A DNA stretch of 64,000 nt from Sphingobium_A sp965228065 (GTDB lineage: Bacteria > Pseudomonadota > Alphaproteobacteria > Sphingomonadales > Sphingomonadaceae). Position numbers and translations under genes: made by a program. The DNA lies in the NCBI GenBank assembly GCA_965228065.1, contig OZ245788.1, forward strand, positions 5,952,001-6,016,000. Direction: 5' to 3'. The notes under the pieces are model-generated. The model saw nothing but the letters and a program-made list of their open reading frames with translations, was not told the DNA's origin and did no database searches. Shown in pieces: positions 16,144 to 25,399 of this stretch. Within the stretch, counting starts at the first letter, position 1. Each line of letters opens with the position of its first letter.

Positions 16144-17072
16144 ATATCCCCCATGCCCTCTTCCTCGCGATCATCGGCGCCCAAAGTGACGAACTGATCG
16201 AGCAGCCAGGACGCGGCGGGGCCCGGCGGGGTGTCGCGCCGCCAAACACCGGCGAAGCGATAGGTGCCGCCCGGGTGGTCGGGCATATGGAGGTGGATCA
16301 GCGTGCCGGCGACGAGATCGGGTTCGATCATCGGCAAGGGCATGTTCCCCCATCCGATCCCTTCGCGCAGCAACGCATGCTTGGCGCCGAGATCGGCGAG
16401 CCGCCAGGTCTTTGGGCTCATCACCGAGAAATCCTGCCCCTCGGTGAAGCGCGAGCGGTCGGTCAGGACGAGCTGGGTGTAATCGCGCCCCGCGCCCGGC
16501 GCGATCCGCTCCATGCGCCCGAGCGGATGATCGGGCGCCGCGACCGGCACCATCGGGACCGACCCGGCCGATATGCATTCGACCCCGTCGACCCCCGCGG
16601 CCAAAGGCCCCGAAATGCCGACCACCGCGGTGCGATCGAGCACCATCGCGGTGATCGCGCCGAGCGCCTCGACATGCAGGCGCAGCGACACAGTCGGAAA
16701 TTCCGTGGCGAAGGCGCGCAATACCTTTCCGAGCCGATCGGCGGGCAGCATCACGTCGACGGCCAGGTCGACTTCCGCCTCCAAGCCATCGAGCAGCCCC
16801 TTCACCTTGGCGCGCAATCCGTCGATCCCCTGCGAGATCGCGCGCGCCTCCGCCAGCAGCGCGCGGCCGGCAGTGGTCAGCACCGGCTTTCGCGACCCTT
16901 CACGATCGAACAAGGTCAGGCCAAGCTGCTGTTCCAGGTTCACAATGCCATAGCTGATCACCGAGACGGCACGATTGAGCCTCCGTCCCGCAGCCGCGAA
17001 GCTTCCGGTGTCGACGATCGCGAGGAAGATCCTGAGCTGATCGAGCGTTGGGGTTCCGGGACCGGCCATCAT
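16140..17072 (-). CDS. LysR-family transcriptional regulator
   Basis: 310 residues; two consecutive ATGs at 17072 and 17069. The winged helix spans about 10-68 (LDQLRIFLAIVDTGSFAAAG, then NLEQQLGLTLFDREG). The effector domain occupies the rest and shows a typical GISGPL central segment. The gene is divergent from the pirin gene, and LysR-pirin pairs of this type are common, so pirin is the likely target. It is convergent with the 9692-15998 operon, whose control by it is possible but unsupported by any site. Confidence 0.92.
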   Translation of the reverse strand: MMAGPGTPTLDQLRIFLAIVDTGSFAAAGRRLNRAVSVISYGIVNLEQQLGLTLFDREGSRKPVLTTAGRALLAEARAISQGIDGLRAKVKGLLDGLEAEVDLAVDVMLPADRLGKVLRAFATEFPTVSLRLHVEALGAITAMVLDRTAVVGISGPLAAGVDGVECISAGSVPMVPVAAPDHPLGRMERIAPGAGRDYTQLVLTDRSRFTEGQDFSVMSPKTWRLADLGAKHALLREGIGWGNMPLPMIEPDLVAGTLIHLHMPDHPGGTYRFAGVWRRDTPPGPAASWLLDQFVTLGADDREEEGMGDI

Positions 17073-17183
17073 TCAACTTTCTGGAACATTTCAAAGCATT
17101 TTATGTCCCTGCAATAGAAAGGCTGCAACCCCTATCTCCTGTCCATCGGAACACGAGCCCAACGGGCTTCGAGGAGACAGGAC

Positions 17184-17882
17184 ATGATCGAACTTCGCCC
17201 TTTCGCAGAGCTTGGCGGCGCCAATCACGGCTGGCTGGATGCCAAGCACCATTTCTCGTTCGCGAGCTATCATGACGATGCGCGGATGAGTTGGGGGGAC
17301 CTGCGCGTCTGGAACGACGACACCATCGCGCCCAAGACCGGCTTCCCGCCGCATCCGCATCGCGACATGGAGATCATCACCTATGTCCGCGAGGGTGCAA
17401 TCACCCATGAGGACAATCTCGGCAACAAGGGTCGGACCGAGGCCGGCGACGTGCAGGTGATGTCCGCCGGCTCCGGCGTGCGGCATTCGGAATATAATCT
17501 GGAGGACGTGACGACGCGGATCTTCCAGATCTGGATCATCCCGTCCAAGGCCGGCGGACAGCCGAACTGGGGCGCCAAGCCTTTCCCAAAAGGCGACCGT
17601 GCCGGTCAGTTCGTCGTGCTCGCCTCCGGGTTCGACAATGACAATGACGCACTGCCGATCCGCACCGACGCACGTGTCGTCGGCGCCACAATCAAGGCCG
17701 GCGAAACCGTCGAATATCCCCTCGGCAAGGATCGCCGTGCCTATATCGTCCCCGCGGTCGGCGCAGTCGAGATCGAGGGCGTCCGGGTGAATGCCCGTGA
17801 CGGTGCGGCGATCAAGGACGTCGAAGTGCTGCGGGTAACCGCAACCGAAGACAGCGAGATCGTTCTGGTCGACGCTGCCTGA
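17184..17882 (+). CDS. Pirin-family protein (YhhW-like)
   Basis: 232 residues, AGGAGA upstream of the ATG. Bicupin. The N-terminal cupin carries all metal ligands: His57 and His59 in PHPHRDME, His101 and Glu103 in GVRHSE. The MSAGSGVRHSEYN motif is diagnostic. Some bacterial pirins (YhhW) show quercetinase activity; others sense iron redox state. Activity here is not determined by sequence. Probably controlled by the divergent LysR. Confidence 0.93.
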   Translation: MIELRPFAELGGANHGWLDAKHHFSFASYHDDARMSWGDLRVWNDDTIAPKTGFPPHPHRDMEIITYVREGAITHEDNLGNKGRTEAGDVQVMSAGSGVRHSEYNLEDVTTRIFQIWIIPSKAGGQPNWGAKPFPKGDRAGQFVVLASGFDNDNDALPIRTDARVVGATIKAGETVEYPLGKDRRAYIVPAVGAVEIEGVRVNARDGAAIKDVEVLRVTATEDSEIVLVDAA

Positions 17883-17937
17883 TGCCCGCGAACCGGAACC
17901 GGTGCCCACCGGTTCCGGTTTTGCGTGATGTCTATCC

Positions 17938-18450
17938 TTACTCGACCTCGTCGATGCGGATGTGCGGCCACGCGCGCTGCAACGCCTCAGCCCAGCTCGT
18001 ATAGGGCCAGGGGATCACCTCGACGTCGAAAAACGGCAGCCGCTCGCCATCGATATCGTAGAGGCTGACGCTGTCATTGTCGCCGCTGAGATCCAGCCGG
18101 ACCCGCGCGATCCGGGATGGGTGGATGCGCCCGCCGTCCCCATCGCTGCCTCTGACCCGGTTCTGCCACCAGATGATTTCACCGGTCGCCGGATCGACCC
18201 GGCTGCCGCGTCGCGGATTTGCGAACAACTGACCGGCCCCGATGACAGCGAAAACGACGCCCATGCAATAGGCGACCGGCACCAGCCATGGCGCGCAGTC
18301 TCCGGCGGAATCGCAATTGCGCAGCGGATCGACGACGCTCCCGGTCACGACAAACCCTATGCCGATCAGCAGCATTGCCCACGTCCGCACGTCTTTTCGT
18401 GCGCTGCGCTCGTAGCGCAACGGATCAAGGCGGGAGGCGAACAGACCCAT
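17938..18450 (-). CDS. Hypothetical two-TM membrane protein
   Basis: 170 residues. Two hydrophobic segments (about 24-42 and 56-76) follow a basic N-terminus, with a soluble C-terminal half containing VDPATGEIIWW and YDIDGERLPFFDVEVIPWPY. A possible disulphide pair lies in the short loop RNCDSAGDCAPW. The 3' end faces the pirin gene. No family recognised. Confidence 0.7.
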   Translation of the reverse strand: MGLFASRLDPLRYERSARKDVRTWAMLLIGIGFVVTGSVVDPLRNCDSAGDCAPWLVPVAYCMGVVFAVIGAGQLFANPRRGSRVDPATGEIIWWQNRVRGSDGDGGRIHPSRIARVRLDLSGDNDSVSLYDIDGERLPFFDVEVIPWPYTSWAEALQRAWPHIRIDEVE

Positions 18451-18541
18451 GCCATCCGTATCGGCAAATTATGTGAAATTTTGCTGAAACGTGGCGCGAG
18501 CTGGCTACTCATTGAAAGAGCCGCATCCGCTTTGCGCTATT

Positions 18542-18566
18542 GGCGGAAGCGCCGTGCGCTTCCGCC
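18542..18566. terminator. Hairpin downstream of TonB-receptor operon
   Basis: GGCGGAAGCGC (18542-18552) and GCGCTTCCGCC (18556-18566) are perfect 11-bp arms around CGT, 14 bp after the receptor stop. No T-run follows on the minus strand, so termination is plausible but may need Rho. Confidence 0.5.
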
Positions 18567-18580
18567 TGAAATATCCCGCT

Positions 18581-21028
18581 CTAGAAGTTCATTTCGATGG
18601 ATATCCGAACAGTTCTGGGCGAGCCGCGCGTCAGAAAACCGCGGGATGCCGACTGCCAGAATGCATTGCCGCCGACATTCTCGACATTCGCGCGAATTGT
18701 GTAGCGGTTTTCATCCACATCGAAGCCGTAGCGAAGCCCCAGATCCACGCGGCTCCACCCGTCGATCGATCGCAGATTGGCAGCGTCGTAAAATTGTTTG
18801 CCGGTGTGGATATAGGTCGCGTTGACCGCAAAACCGGGCAGCATGCCGGGTTCATATTCGCCGAACATGTTGAATTGCCATTTCGGCATGCCGATCGGTC
18901 GCTTCCCGTCGGTCAGCCGGCCGGCCGTGCCCTTCTGCTCGGCATCCGAGAACAGGATACCGCCGAGCAATGTCAGCTCCTTGAGCGGCTTGCCGGAGAC
19001 ATTGAACTCGATGCCCTTGTTGATGACGTCGCCGTCGAGAACGAAAATATTCGTTGTCGGTTGAACATATCCGAATGGCTGGTTGATCCGGAAGAATGCG
19101 ACGCTCGTGTTCAACGGCCCAATCTCGAGCTTGGATCCGAATTCATATTGGGCACTGACGAAGGGCGCGAAAACCGTCCCGTTGTTCGCCGATCCGGCCG
19201 GCGCGAACAGGCCAGGCGTCAGTCCTTGCGAGAAGCTGCCATATAGGGACCAATTGTCCTTCGGCTTGACGACCAGGCCTGCCGCGTAGGTCGTCCGCGA
19301 TTCATCATAGCTGTCGAGGCGATCGCCGGTCACCCGGTTGAAATTCGCCATTTTGACATTCTGACGGCGGACACCGAGCGTCAGTTTCACATGATCGTCA
19401 AAGGCCGAGATCGTATCGGCCACGGCGATGCCGCGCAGTTTGCGGTCGGTGGAATGGCGCATGTCGCGAAATTGCGCGGCGACGGCGTCGGTGAACATCG
19501 CGGCCGGCGGGGCAATATAGACCGGATTATAGAGATTGTTCGCCAGCGTGGGGATTGCCGGGAATGGGAGGTTCCCGAAGCCCTTGATGTAGAGCGTGGC
19601 TGCCGAAGCGACGAAGTTGTGACGCAGCGGCCCGGTCTCGAATGTCGAACGCAGCGCGATTTCGCCGGTCTGATCGACGGATTGGCTGCCGAACAGGCTG
19701 AAGCGCGACGTGAAATTGCCGGTCGAGGAGGTCAGCGTGCCGAGCGTATATCGGTACACCTCCCGGAACTTCAGATATCCGTATCTCGCCGAAATGGTCG
19801 TCTGCGGAAGAAATTCGTAGCTGGCGCCGAGGATGAAGCTTTTGCTTCCCGTGACGGTGCGCGTCCACGGCTGCCCGTAGTTCACGGTCGCACCCGGCGC
19901 GTCCGGAATCTCGAACCCCGCATTGGCGGTCAGATGGTGGTCCTGCCCCTTGATCGTTTCGGACGTGTAGAGGAAATCGCCGGTCAGCTTGAGTCCGCCG
20001 GTCCGATAGTCCACGGCCAGGCTGGCGACATCGGCGCGCCGGCTGGCATAATCGACGGCGAGATCGCCGGCATAGCGCGCGGCATTCAATCGAATGCCGA
20101 GCTGTCGCTCGCCACCGAACCGGTCGCCGATATCGACGTTTCCGCCGAACTGCCCGTCGGACATATAGACCGCGGTCGCATCCAGCGTTCGCCGCGCTCC
20201 GGCGCGCTTGGGAACGAGGTTGATCATGCCGCCGATATTGCCGAAGGGCGCGACACCGTTCACGAGCGCATTGGGTCCCTTGAAGATTTCCACCTTGCCG
20301 AAGGGCTCGATCGGGATCCGCCGGACCGGCAACATGCCGTACAGCCCCTCGACCGCGACTTCAGATGCGAAAAGCGGAAAGCCCCTGAGCACATATTGTT
20401 CGCTTTCGCTGCTCGCCGACAGATTGCTTCGTACCGAAGGGTCGCTCGCGATCACGTCGGTGATGGTGCGCGCCTGCCGGGTCTTGAACAATTCCTCGGT
20501 ATAAGCGGTGATCGAGAATGGCGTGTCCATCACCGGCTGCTCGCCGAACAATCCCGTGCGGGCATAGGGCGAGGTCAGGCCGGTCACGACGATCTCGCCG
20601 GCCGCATCGGCGAAGTCGGCTTCGGCAGCCGCCACCGCGCGCGCGGCGGTGACTGGCGCCGCATTGAACCGACGCGCCGGGGCGCTCCGGTCCGGAACAG
20701 CCTTTGCCGCGCCGACGACAAAACCGCCGGCGCCGTCCGCCCGGCTGCGCAAGCCGGTGCCCCGCAGCAATGTGGCGAGTGCCTTGCCGATATCATGGGA
20801 TCCGCGCAGGCCACCGGTCGTCTTCCCCTGCACCGCGGCCGGATCATAGGAGATGACGATGCCGGCCGTACGGCCAAGCTGATTCAGTGCCGGCCCAACT
20901 GCCCCCGCGGGAATATCATATGCGCGCGCGGCGCCTTTCGATTGCGCCATTGCCGTCGACGACACGCCGGGCGCCAGCCCCAAAACCAATGCTGCCGCAA
21001 CACCAGCAGCCAATTCACTCTTGCGCAC
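18581..21028 (-). CDS. TonB-dependent siderophore receptor with STN signalling domain
   Basis: 815 residues. Signal peptide about 1-28 (ending AMA-Q). An STN domain at about 35-110 (YDIPAGAVGPALNQLGRTAG, then LLRGTGL) is the FecA-type extension that contacts a FecR anti-sigma factor. The plug follows with EIVVTGLTSPYARTG, DTPFSITAYT and VPKRAGARR, then a 22-strand-type barrel ending in MNF. A FhuA/FpvA-like ferric-siderophore substrate is likely from the domain plan. It is downstream of fecI/fecR-type genes in the same direction, making a cell-surface signalling unit. Confidence 0.93.
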   Translation of the reverse strand: MRKSELAAGVAAALVLGLAPGVSSTAMAQSKGAARAYDIPAGAVGPALNQLGRTAGIVISYDPAAVQGKTTGGLRGSHDIGKALATLLRGTGLRSRADGAGGFVVGAAKAVPDRSAPARRFNAAPVTAARAVAAAEADFADAAGEIVVTGLTSPYARTGLFGEQPVMDTPFSITAYTEELFKTRQARTITDVIASDPSVRSNLSASSESEQYVLRGFPLFASEVAVEGLYGMLPVRRIPIEPFGKVEIFKGPNALVNGVAPFGNIGGMINLVPKRAGARRTLDATAVYMSDGQFGGNVDIGDRFGGERQLGIRLNAARYAGDLAVDYASRRADVASLAVDYRTGGLKLTGDFLYTSETIKGQDHHLTANAGFEIPDAPGATVNYGQPWTRTVTGSKSFILGASYEFLPQTTISARYGYLKFREVYRYTLGTLTSSTGNFTSRFSLFGSQSVDQTGEIALRSTFETGPLRHNFVASAATLYIKGFGNLPFPAIPTLANNLYNPVYIAPPAAMFTDAVAAQFRDMRHSTDRKLRGIAVADTISAFDDHVKLTLGVRRQNVKMANFNRVTGDRLDSYDESRTTYAAGLVVKPKDNWSLYGSFSQGLTPGLFAPAGSANNGTVFAPFVSAQYEFGSKLEIGPLNTSVAFFRINQPFGYVQPTTNIFVLDGDVINKGIEFNVSGKPLKELTLLGGILFSDAEQKGTAGRLTDGKRPIGMPKWQFNMFGEYEPGMLPGFAVNATYIHTGKQFYDAANLRSIDGWSRVDLGLRYGFDVDENRYTIRANVENVGGNAFWQSASRGFLTRGSPRTVRISIEMNF

Positions 21029-21107
21029 CTGAATCCCCTTTTGAGCATAGCCCTCATCAAGGGGACGGACGAAATCGCGATCGGGACAGTGGATCGCGGG
21101 AAAAAGT

Positions 21108-22127
21108 TCAGCGGCGGCGGATGACGAGCGCGGACGGATCGCGACGGTCGATCGCGATCGGCAGCAACGTTGTCAGGTTGGTCGCCGCCTTGTCCGTGTC
21201 GGTGAGTGGGAAGATCCCCGAAACCCGCAGATCCGCCAGAGCATCCCGATCGAAGCCGATCGGTTTCGTGCGCCAGCGATTGAGTGCGTCCAGCACCTCG
21301 GCAAGCGGCCGATCATCGACGGACAGCCAGCCATCGGCCCAGGCGCCGATATCGGCGACCGGCACGTCCGGCAGCAGATCGACCGTTTTGCGAGTAAGAC
21401 GTGCGCGCTGCCCGGGACCGAGCGTCGCGCATGTCGCTTCGCCTTCAAGCACAGGGCAGACCCGCACCTGCGATTGAGCGACTGTCACTATGGTCGAGCC
21501 GCTTTCCTTGAGAACCGTATAGGCGGTCCCCAGGGCGACGGCGCTGCCATCCTCCGTCGTCACCTCGAAAGGCGGCTGGCGCCCTTTCGCGACGCGTGCC
21601 AGCAATTCGCCGCGCAGCAGACGCACCGAGCGCCTGCCGTCCCCGACACCCAGGTCGACGGCACTGTCCGTGGACAGGGTCAGATTGCTGCCATCGGCCA
21701 GCGCCACGACGCGCGTCTCGCCCACGCCGGTCTTCTGATCGGCGAAATAGAGCTGAACGGCAGGCAGCCCCGACGCGACCCAAGTCATGCCGGCAATGAT
21801 CAGGACGGCAAGGAACGATGCACCGGCGCCACGCCTCGGCCGCAACAAAAGCCGTCGGAGGGTTTCCTGTTCGACCTCCGGCGCGCCCGCCAGCTTCTCG
21901 CGCACCCCGCCCAGCCGATCGAGCGCAAGGGCATGGGCTGGATCTGCCGTGCGCCATGCCTCCAGATCGTCATGATCCGCCTGGGACGCGTCGCCGGATT
22001 CGACATGCGCAAGCCATTCGGCCGCTTGTCGTACGACCGCAGCGCCCGGCTCGTCCTCGCGCCTATCGGATTTCGCGGCCGGCTCCATAAGCGGCGGCAT
22101 AGCAACAGGCATAGCCTTTCGCGACAT
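21108..22127 (-). CDS. FecR-family anti-sigma regulator
   Basis: 339 residues. Cytoplasmic N-terminal DUF4880 part (RQAAEWLAHVESGDASQADH, AWRTADPAHALALDRL), one transmembrane segment near residues 105-122, then the periplasmic FecR domain (VVALADGSNLTLSTDSAVDL, RSVRLLRGELLARV) and a C-terminal STN-like WLSVDDRPLAEVLDALNRW segment. It overlaps the sigma gene by 65 bp as drawn; internal ATGs at 22100 or 22088 would reduce this. It transmits receptor occupancy to the sigma factor. Confidence 0.92.
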   Translation of the reverse strand: MSRKAMPVAMPPLMEPAAKSDRREDEPGAAVVRQAAEWLAHVESGDASQADHDDLEAWRTADPAHALALDRLGGVREKLAGAPEVEQETLRRLLLRPRRGAGASFLAVLIIAGMTWVASGLPAVQLYFADQKTGVGETRVVALADGSNLTLSTDSAVDLGVGDGRRSVRLLRGELLARVAKGRQPPFEVTTEDGSAVALGTAYTVLKESGSTIVTVAQSQVRVCPVLEGEATCATLGPGQRARLTRKTVDLLPDVPVADIGAWADGWLSVDDRPLAEVLDALNRWRTKPIGFDRDALADLRVSGIFPLTDTDKAATNLTTLLPIAIDRRDPSALVIRRR

Positions 22128-22587
22128 ATTGCTTGATCATGCTTTTCGACACGCCAAGTTCCACCGCGATTTCCGCATGGGCCACCCCGTCCAGCCGGGC
22201 CAGAAGAAAGGCGCGCCGCGCCCGTTCGGACAATGTCTCGAGCTCGCGCATCACAACACTCAACTCCTCGATGGCAGCGGCAATGCGCTCCGGGCACGGC
22301 GCGGTCGCACCCGCCATCACCGCGGCATGCGCTTCAAGGAAAGTACGTTCCACCTCCGCTCGCCGCGCCTGATCGATGATCAGCCGACGCGCCACCGTTG
22401 CGAGATAGGGGCGAGGATTATTGGGCACCTCGAGCGCGCGGCTTTCGATCAGCTTGCAGAATGTATCCTGCGCCAGATCGGCCGCCCTGTCCGAGCAGCG
22501 GGTGTAGCGGCGCAACCAGCCGCGCAGCCAGTCGCTATGGCCGCTGTAAAGCCCCTCCATGTCGATTGCCGCAGCGCGCAATGCCAT
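22063..22587 (-). CDS. FecI-like ECF sigma factor
   Basis: 174 residues. Region 2 is seen in LRRYTRCSDRAADLAQDTFCKL and PRPYLATVARRLIIDQAR; region 4 in LETLSERARRAFLLARLDGV and HAEIAVELGVSKSMIKQYV. This is the FecI subgroup of ECF factors, paired with FecR and an STN-receptor. A Fur-like box lies 81 bp upstream of its start. Confidence 0.93.
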   Translation of the reverse strand: MALRAAAIDMEGLYSGHSDWLRGWLRRYTRCSDRAADLAQDTFCKLIESRALEVPNNPRPYLATVARRLIIDQARRAEVERTFLEAHAAVMAGATAPCPERIAAAIEELSVVMRELETLSERARRAFLLARLDGVAHAEIAVELGVSKSMIKQYVAKGYACCYAAAYGAGREIR

Positions 22588-22667
22588 TCCGAACCCCGAT
22601 TCGCTTCCCGGCGATGATCAAGGGTCGACGAGCCAGCCTGGATCCTATGAACCGGAATCCACGCTGC

Positions 22668-22682
22668 TGCAAATCATTAGCA
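22668..22682. promoter_or_regulatory. Fur-like box upstream of fecI-type gene
   Basis: TGCAAATCATTAGCA is a 7-1-7 near-palindrome (one mismatched pair) resembling alphaproteobacterial Fur sites. It is 81 bp upstream of the sigma factor start, in the region where its promoter should be. Iron repression of the operon is inferred. Confidence 0.5.
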
Positions 22683-22798
22683 ACAGAACCACTAGCGAGC
22701 CCGGCCGCTCCCACACTCGAATCCAGGATCGCCACACGGTGAACGCGCATGATCACGTCGACAGTCGCAAGCTGAGCGCAAACACCTATCTTGGACGG

Positions 22799-23374
22799 AT
22801 GGAGACGATGGACTCCCTGATGGCGCAGGTGCGCGGCTGCCGCGCCTGCGGCGATGCCCTGCCGCTGGGTGCGCGGCCGGTGCTTCAGGTCTCGGCAACC
22901 GCGCGCGTGCTGATCGCCAGCCAGGCGCCGGGAAGCAGGGCCCATGACAGCGGCATCCCCTTTTCGGATGCGTCGGGCGACCGGCTTCGCGAATGGACCG
23001 GCCTGACGCCGGATATCTTCTATGACGCGAGCCGGATCGCGATCGTGCCGATGGGGCTGTGTTATCCCGGGCGCCTGCCAGGCGGCGGCGATGCACCGCC
23101 GCGTCGCGAATGCGCGCCGTTATGGCGCGAGCGGCTGCTTGCACAGATGCCCGACCTGCGGCTGACCCTGCTGGTCGGCACCTATGCGCAGACCCACATA
23201 TTGGGACGCGGCAAAATGACCGATCGGGTGATCGGCTTCAAACAACATATGCCCGCCATCTTCCCGTTGCCGCACCCGTCGTGGCGCGTGCAGCATTGGG
23301 CAGCCCGAAACCCATGGTTCGAAACGGACGCGCTTCCGGCGTTGCGCCGGGCGATCCGGGACGCGCTCGGATGA
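22799..23374 (+). CDS. Uracil-DNA glycosylase family protein
   Basis: 191 residues from ATG 22799; ATG 22808 with GGAG upstream is equally possible. An N-terminal Cys pair CRACGD is followed by LIASQAPGSRAHDSGIPFSD and SGDRLREWTGL, then the terminal PLPHPSW motif that carries the catalytic-loop His. This layout belongs to the uracil-DNA-glycosylase superfamily branch of short proteins lacking the full four-Cys FeS set of family 4. Actual activity on uracil is unproven for this branch. Divergent from the fec operon. Confidence 0.85.
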   Translation: METMDSLMAQVRGCRACGDALPLGARPVLQVSATARVLIASQAPGSRAHDSGIPFSDASGDRLREWTGLTPDIFYDASRIAIVPMGLCYPGRLPGGGDAPPRRECAPLWRERLLAQMPDLRLTLLVGTYAQTHILGRGKMTDRVIGFKQHMPAIFPLPHPSWRVQHWAARNPWFETDALPALRRAIRDALG

Positions 23375-23402
23375 CGGCTTGCGCATGTGCTCGGCAGGGG
23401 CC

Positions 23403-24080
23403 TCATGCGGCATATGCCACCCAGCCCCTTAAGCTGAAACCGGCATAGAACAGGCTGATGCCCGAGAAGCCGGCATCGCGCAGCATGGTTTCCTCTTCCT
23501 CGGGCGCCAGGATCGTCAGCCTGGTGCCGATCGCCTGCCGTGCGCTTTCCAGTTGCGCCGGATCCGCTCCCTCCCGCGCGCCAAAAGCGACATGGCGGGC
23601 AATCCACATCGACCGCTCGGGCTCGGTTTGCGGGAAGCTGATATGGGCCAGGATAAAAGGTGCGCCCGGCTTCAAACGCTGCCGAACCTGTTGCAGCGTC
23701 CGGAGACGCGCGTCGCGCGGAATGAAATGGAAAGTCAGCAGGGATACAGCCGCATCGAAGGGGCCATCTGGGGCGGCATGGATATAGCCTTCATGCAACC
23801 GAATGCGCGCGGTATGCGCGCCGATTGTCCGGCCGGCCAGTTGCAGCATGTCTGCGGACGGATCCACGCCATCGAACGACCAGCCCGGCTGTGCGTCGGC
23901 AAAGGCCTTCAGTTCCAGACCACCCCCTGCCCCCAATATCAGCACGCGGCCATTCGAAGGGGTTCGCTCCGCAAGCAACAGCGCCGCCATGCGGTGCAGC
24001 CCGTCAAAGCCCGGAACCTGTCGCGGCGAGCCCTCGGCGTAGGCACTGGCAGCGTGTGCGTCGAAGGGAGTCGGGGTCAT
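23403..24080 (-). CDS. Class I SAM-dependent methyltransferase
   Basis: 225 residues from ATG 24080. Rossmann motif I is VLILGAGGGLELKAFA, acidic loop VDPSADML follows, then DAAVSLLTFHFIP (motif II-like) and LRTLQQVRQRLKPGAPFILA. No clear ribosome binding site. Substrate cannot be inferred from sequence or neighbours. Confidence 0.85.
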   Translation of the reverse strand: MTPTPFDAHAASAYAEGSPRQVPGFDGLHRMAALLLAERTPSNGRVLILGAGGGLELKAFADAQPGWSFDGVDPSADMLQLAGRTIGAHTARIRLHEGYIHAAPDGPFDAAVSLLTFHFIPRDARLRTLQQVRQRLKPGAPFILAHISFPQTEPERSMWIARHVAFGAREGADPAQLESARQAIGTRLTILAPEEEETMLRDAGFSGISLFYAGFSLRGWVAYAA

Positions 24081-24213
24081 GCCGCGCCAACGCGGATAGT
24101 CTCTTCGGGGGCGTGGGGCGTGGCCGCCATATGATCGCATGCATTCATGAAACTTTATGTGTTACATGACTACATGGCTGTCAAGCAGCGGACGGCCGAT
24201 GACGGCTGCCGCG

Positions 24214-25398
24214 TTAAGCGGCAGTGGCCACGGAAAGGGTATGGCGGGCGATCATCAATTCCTCGTCGGTCGGGATGACACGTAGCGCAACCGCGCTGCC
24301 GGGCGCATCGATGCGATACGCATTGCGATCATTGGCTTCGGGATCGAGGCGTACGCCCATCCACGCCAGCCGCGCGCACAATTCCTCGCGCAGCCGCGCG
24401 TCATTCTCGCCGATGCCCGCGGTGAAGACCAGCGCGTCCAGCCCGCCCAATATCGCGACCAACGCGCCGACTTCCTTGACGAGACGCCACAGGAAGACAT
24501 CGATCGCCTCGCGCGCTTCCGGCCGGTCGCTCGCCCGCAGCGTGCGCATATCGTTGGAGATGCCGGACACGCCGAGCAGCCCCGATCGCTGGTAGAGCAT
24601 CGCCTCGACATCCGCCGCGCTCATGCCCTCCTGTTGCTGCAGGTGCAGCACGACACCGGGATCGATGGTCCCGCAGCGCGACCCCATGACCAGCCCGTCC
24701 AGCGCGGTGAACCCCATCGTCGTATCTTCCGAACACCCCGCGCGCATCGCGCAAAGGCTGGCCCCGTTGCCGAGATGCGCGGCGACGACGCGGCCCTGCC
24801 CCAGTCCCGGCTCCTCCGCGATCAGCCGCGCCGAGACATATTCGTAGGACAAGCCGTGGAACCCGTAACGCCGCAGACCCTTGTCATGCCATTCGCGCGG
24901 CAGGGCGAAGCGGGTCGCGATTTCGGGGCGATGCTGGTGGAAGGCGGTGTCGAAACAGGCGACCTGCAGCAGATCGGGCGCAAGCTCGCGGATCGCCCGG
25001 ATGGCCGCGAGATTGTGCGGCTGATGCAGCGGCGCCAGTGGACAGAATTGATCCAGTGCCTCCAGCAGCGCGTCATCCACCCGCACGGGCTGGACGAAGC
25101 GCGCCCCGCCATGGACGACGCGGTGGCCGATCGCGATGACCTCATAGCCTTCCAGATGGTCGCGTGCCCAATCGAACAGATCGGCCAGCAGATCCTCGTG
25201 CGTCAGCCCCGCGCCATTCTCCCAGCGGCGATCGAGCAGCACCGCGCCATCGTCTCGCCGCGCGATCAATTGGGGATCGCTGCCGATCCGCTCGATCTTG
25301 CCCGCCGCCGCATGGCGCGGCTCGCCACCATCGAGGGTGAAGAGCGCGAACTTGATGCTGGACGAGCCGGAATTGAGGCTGACGACCGCCTGCCCCAT
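24214..25398 (-). CDS. ackA: Acetate kinase
   Basis: 394 residues from ATG 25398, one base after the pta stop (TGAGATG), so coupled translation. Signatures are SLNSGSSSIKF at the N-terminus, the substrate Arg and His motifs GHRVVHGG, FDTAFH, HGLSYEY, AHLGNGASLCA, MGFTALDGLVMGSRCG and FTAGIGENDA. It interconverts acetyl phosphate and acetate with ATP. With the adjacent phosphotransacetylase it makes the reversible acetyl-CoA to acetate route. PHA synthesis later in the window draws on the same acetyl-CoA pool. Confidence 0.95.
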   Translation of the reverse strand: MGQAVVSLNSGSSSIKFALFTLDGGEPRHAAAGKIERIGSDPQLIARRDDGAVLLDRRWENGAGLTHEDLLADLFDWARDHLEGYEVIAIGHRVVHGGARFVQPVRVDDALLEALDQFCPLAPLHQPHNLAAIRAIRELAPDLLQVACFDTAFHQHRPEIATRFALPREWHDKGLRRYGFHGLSYEYVSARLIAEEPGLGQGRVVAAHLGNGASLCAMRAGCSEDTTMGFTALDGLVMGSRCGTIDPGVVLHLQQQEGMSAADVEAMLYQRSGLLGVSGISNDMRTLRASDRPEAREAIDVFLWRLVKEVGALVAILGGLDALVFTAGIGENDARLREELCARLAWMGVRLDPEANDRNAYRIDAPGSAVALRVIPTDEELMIARHTLSVATAA

Positions 25399-25399
25399 C

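Noticed and set aside
22559..22798. Upstream extension of the uracil-DNA glycosylase ORF
   Set aside because: It reads through the divergent sigma-factor start and a Fur-like box, and has no ribosome binding site. The start at 22799 or 22808 is better.
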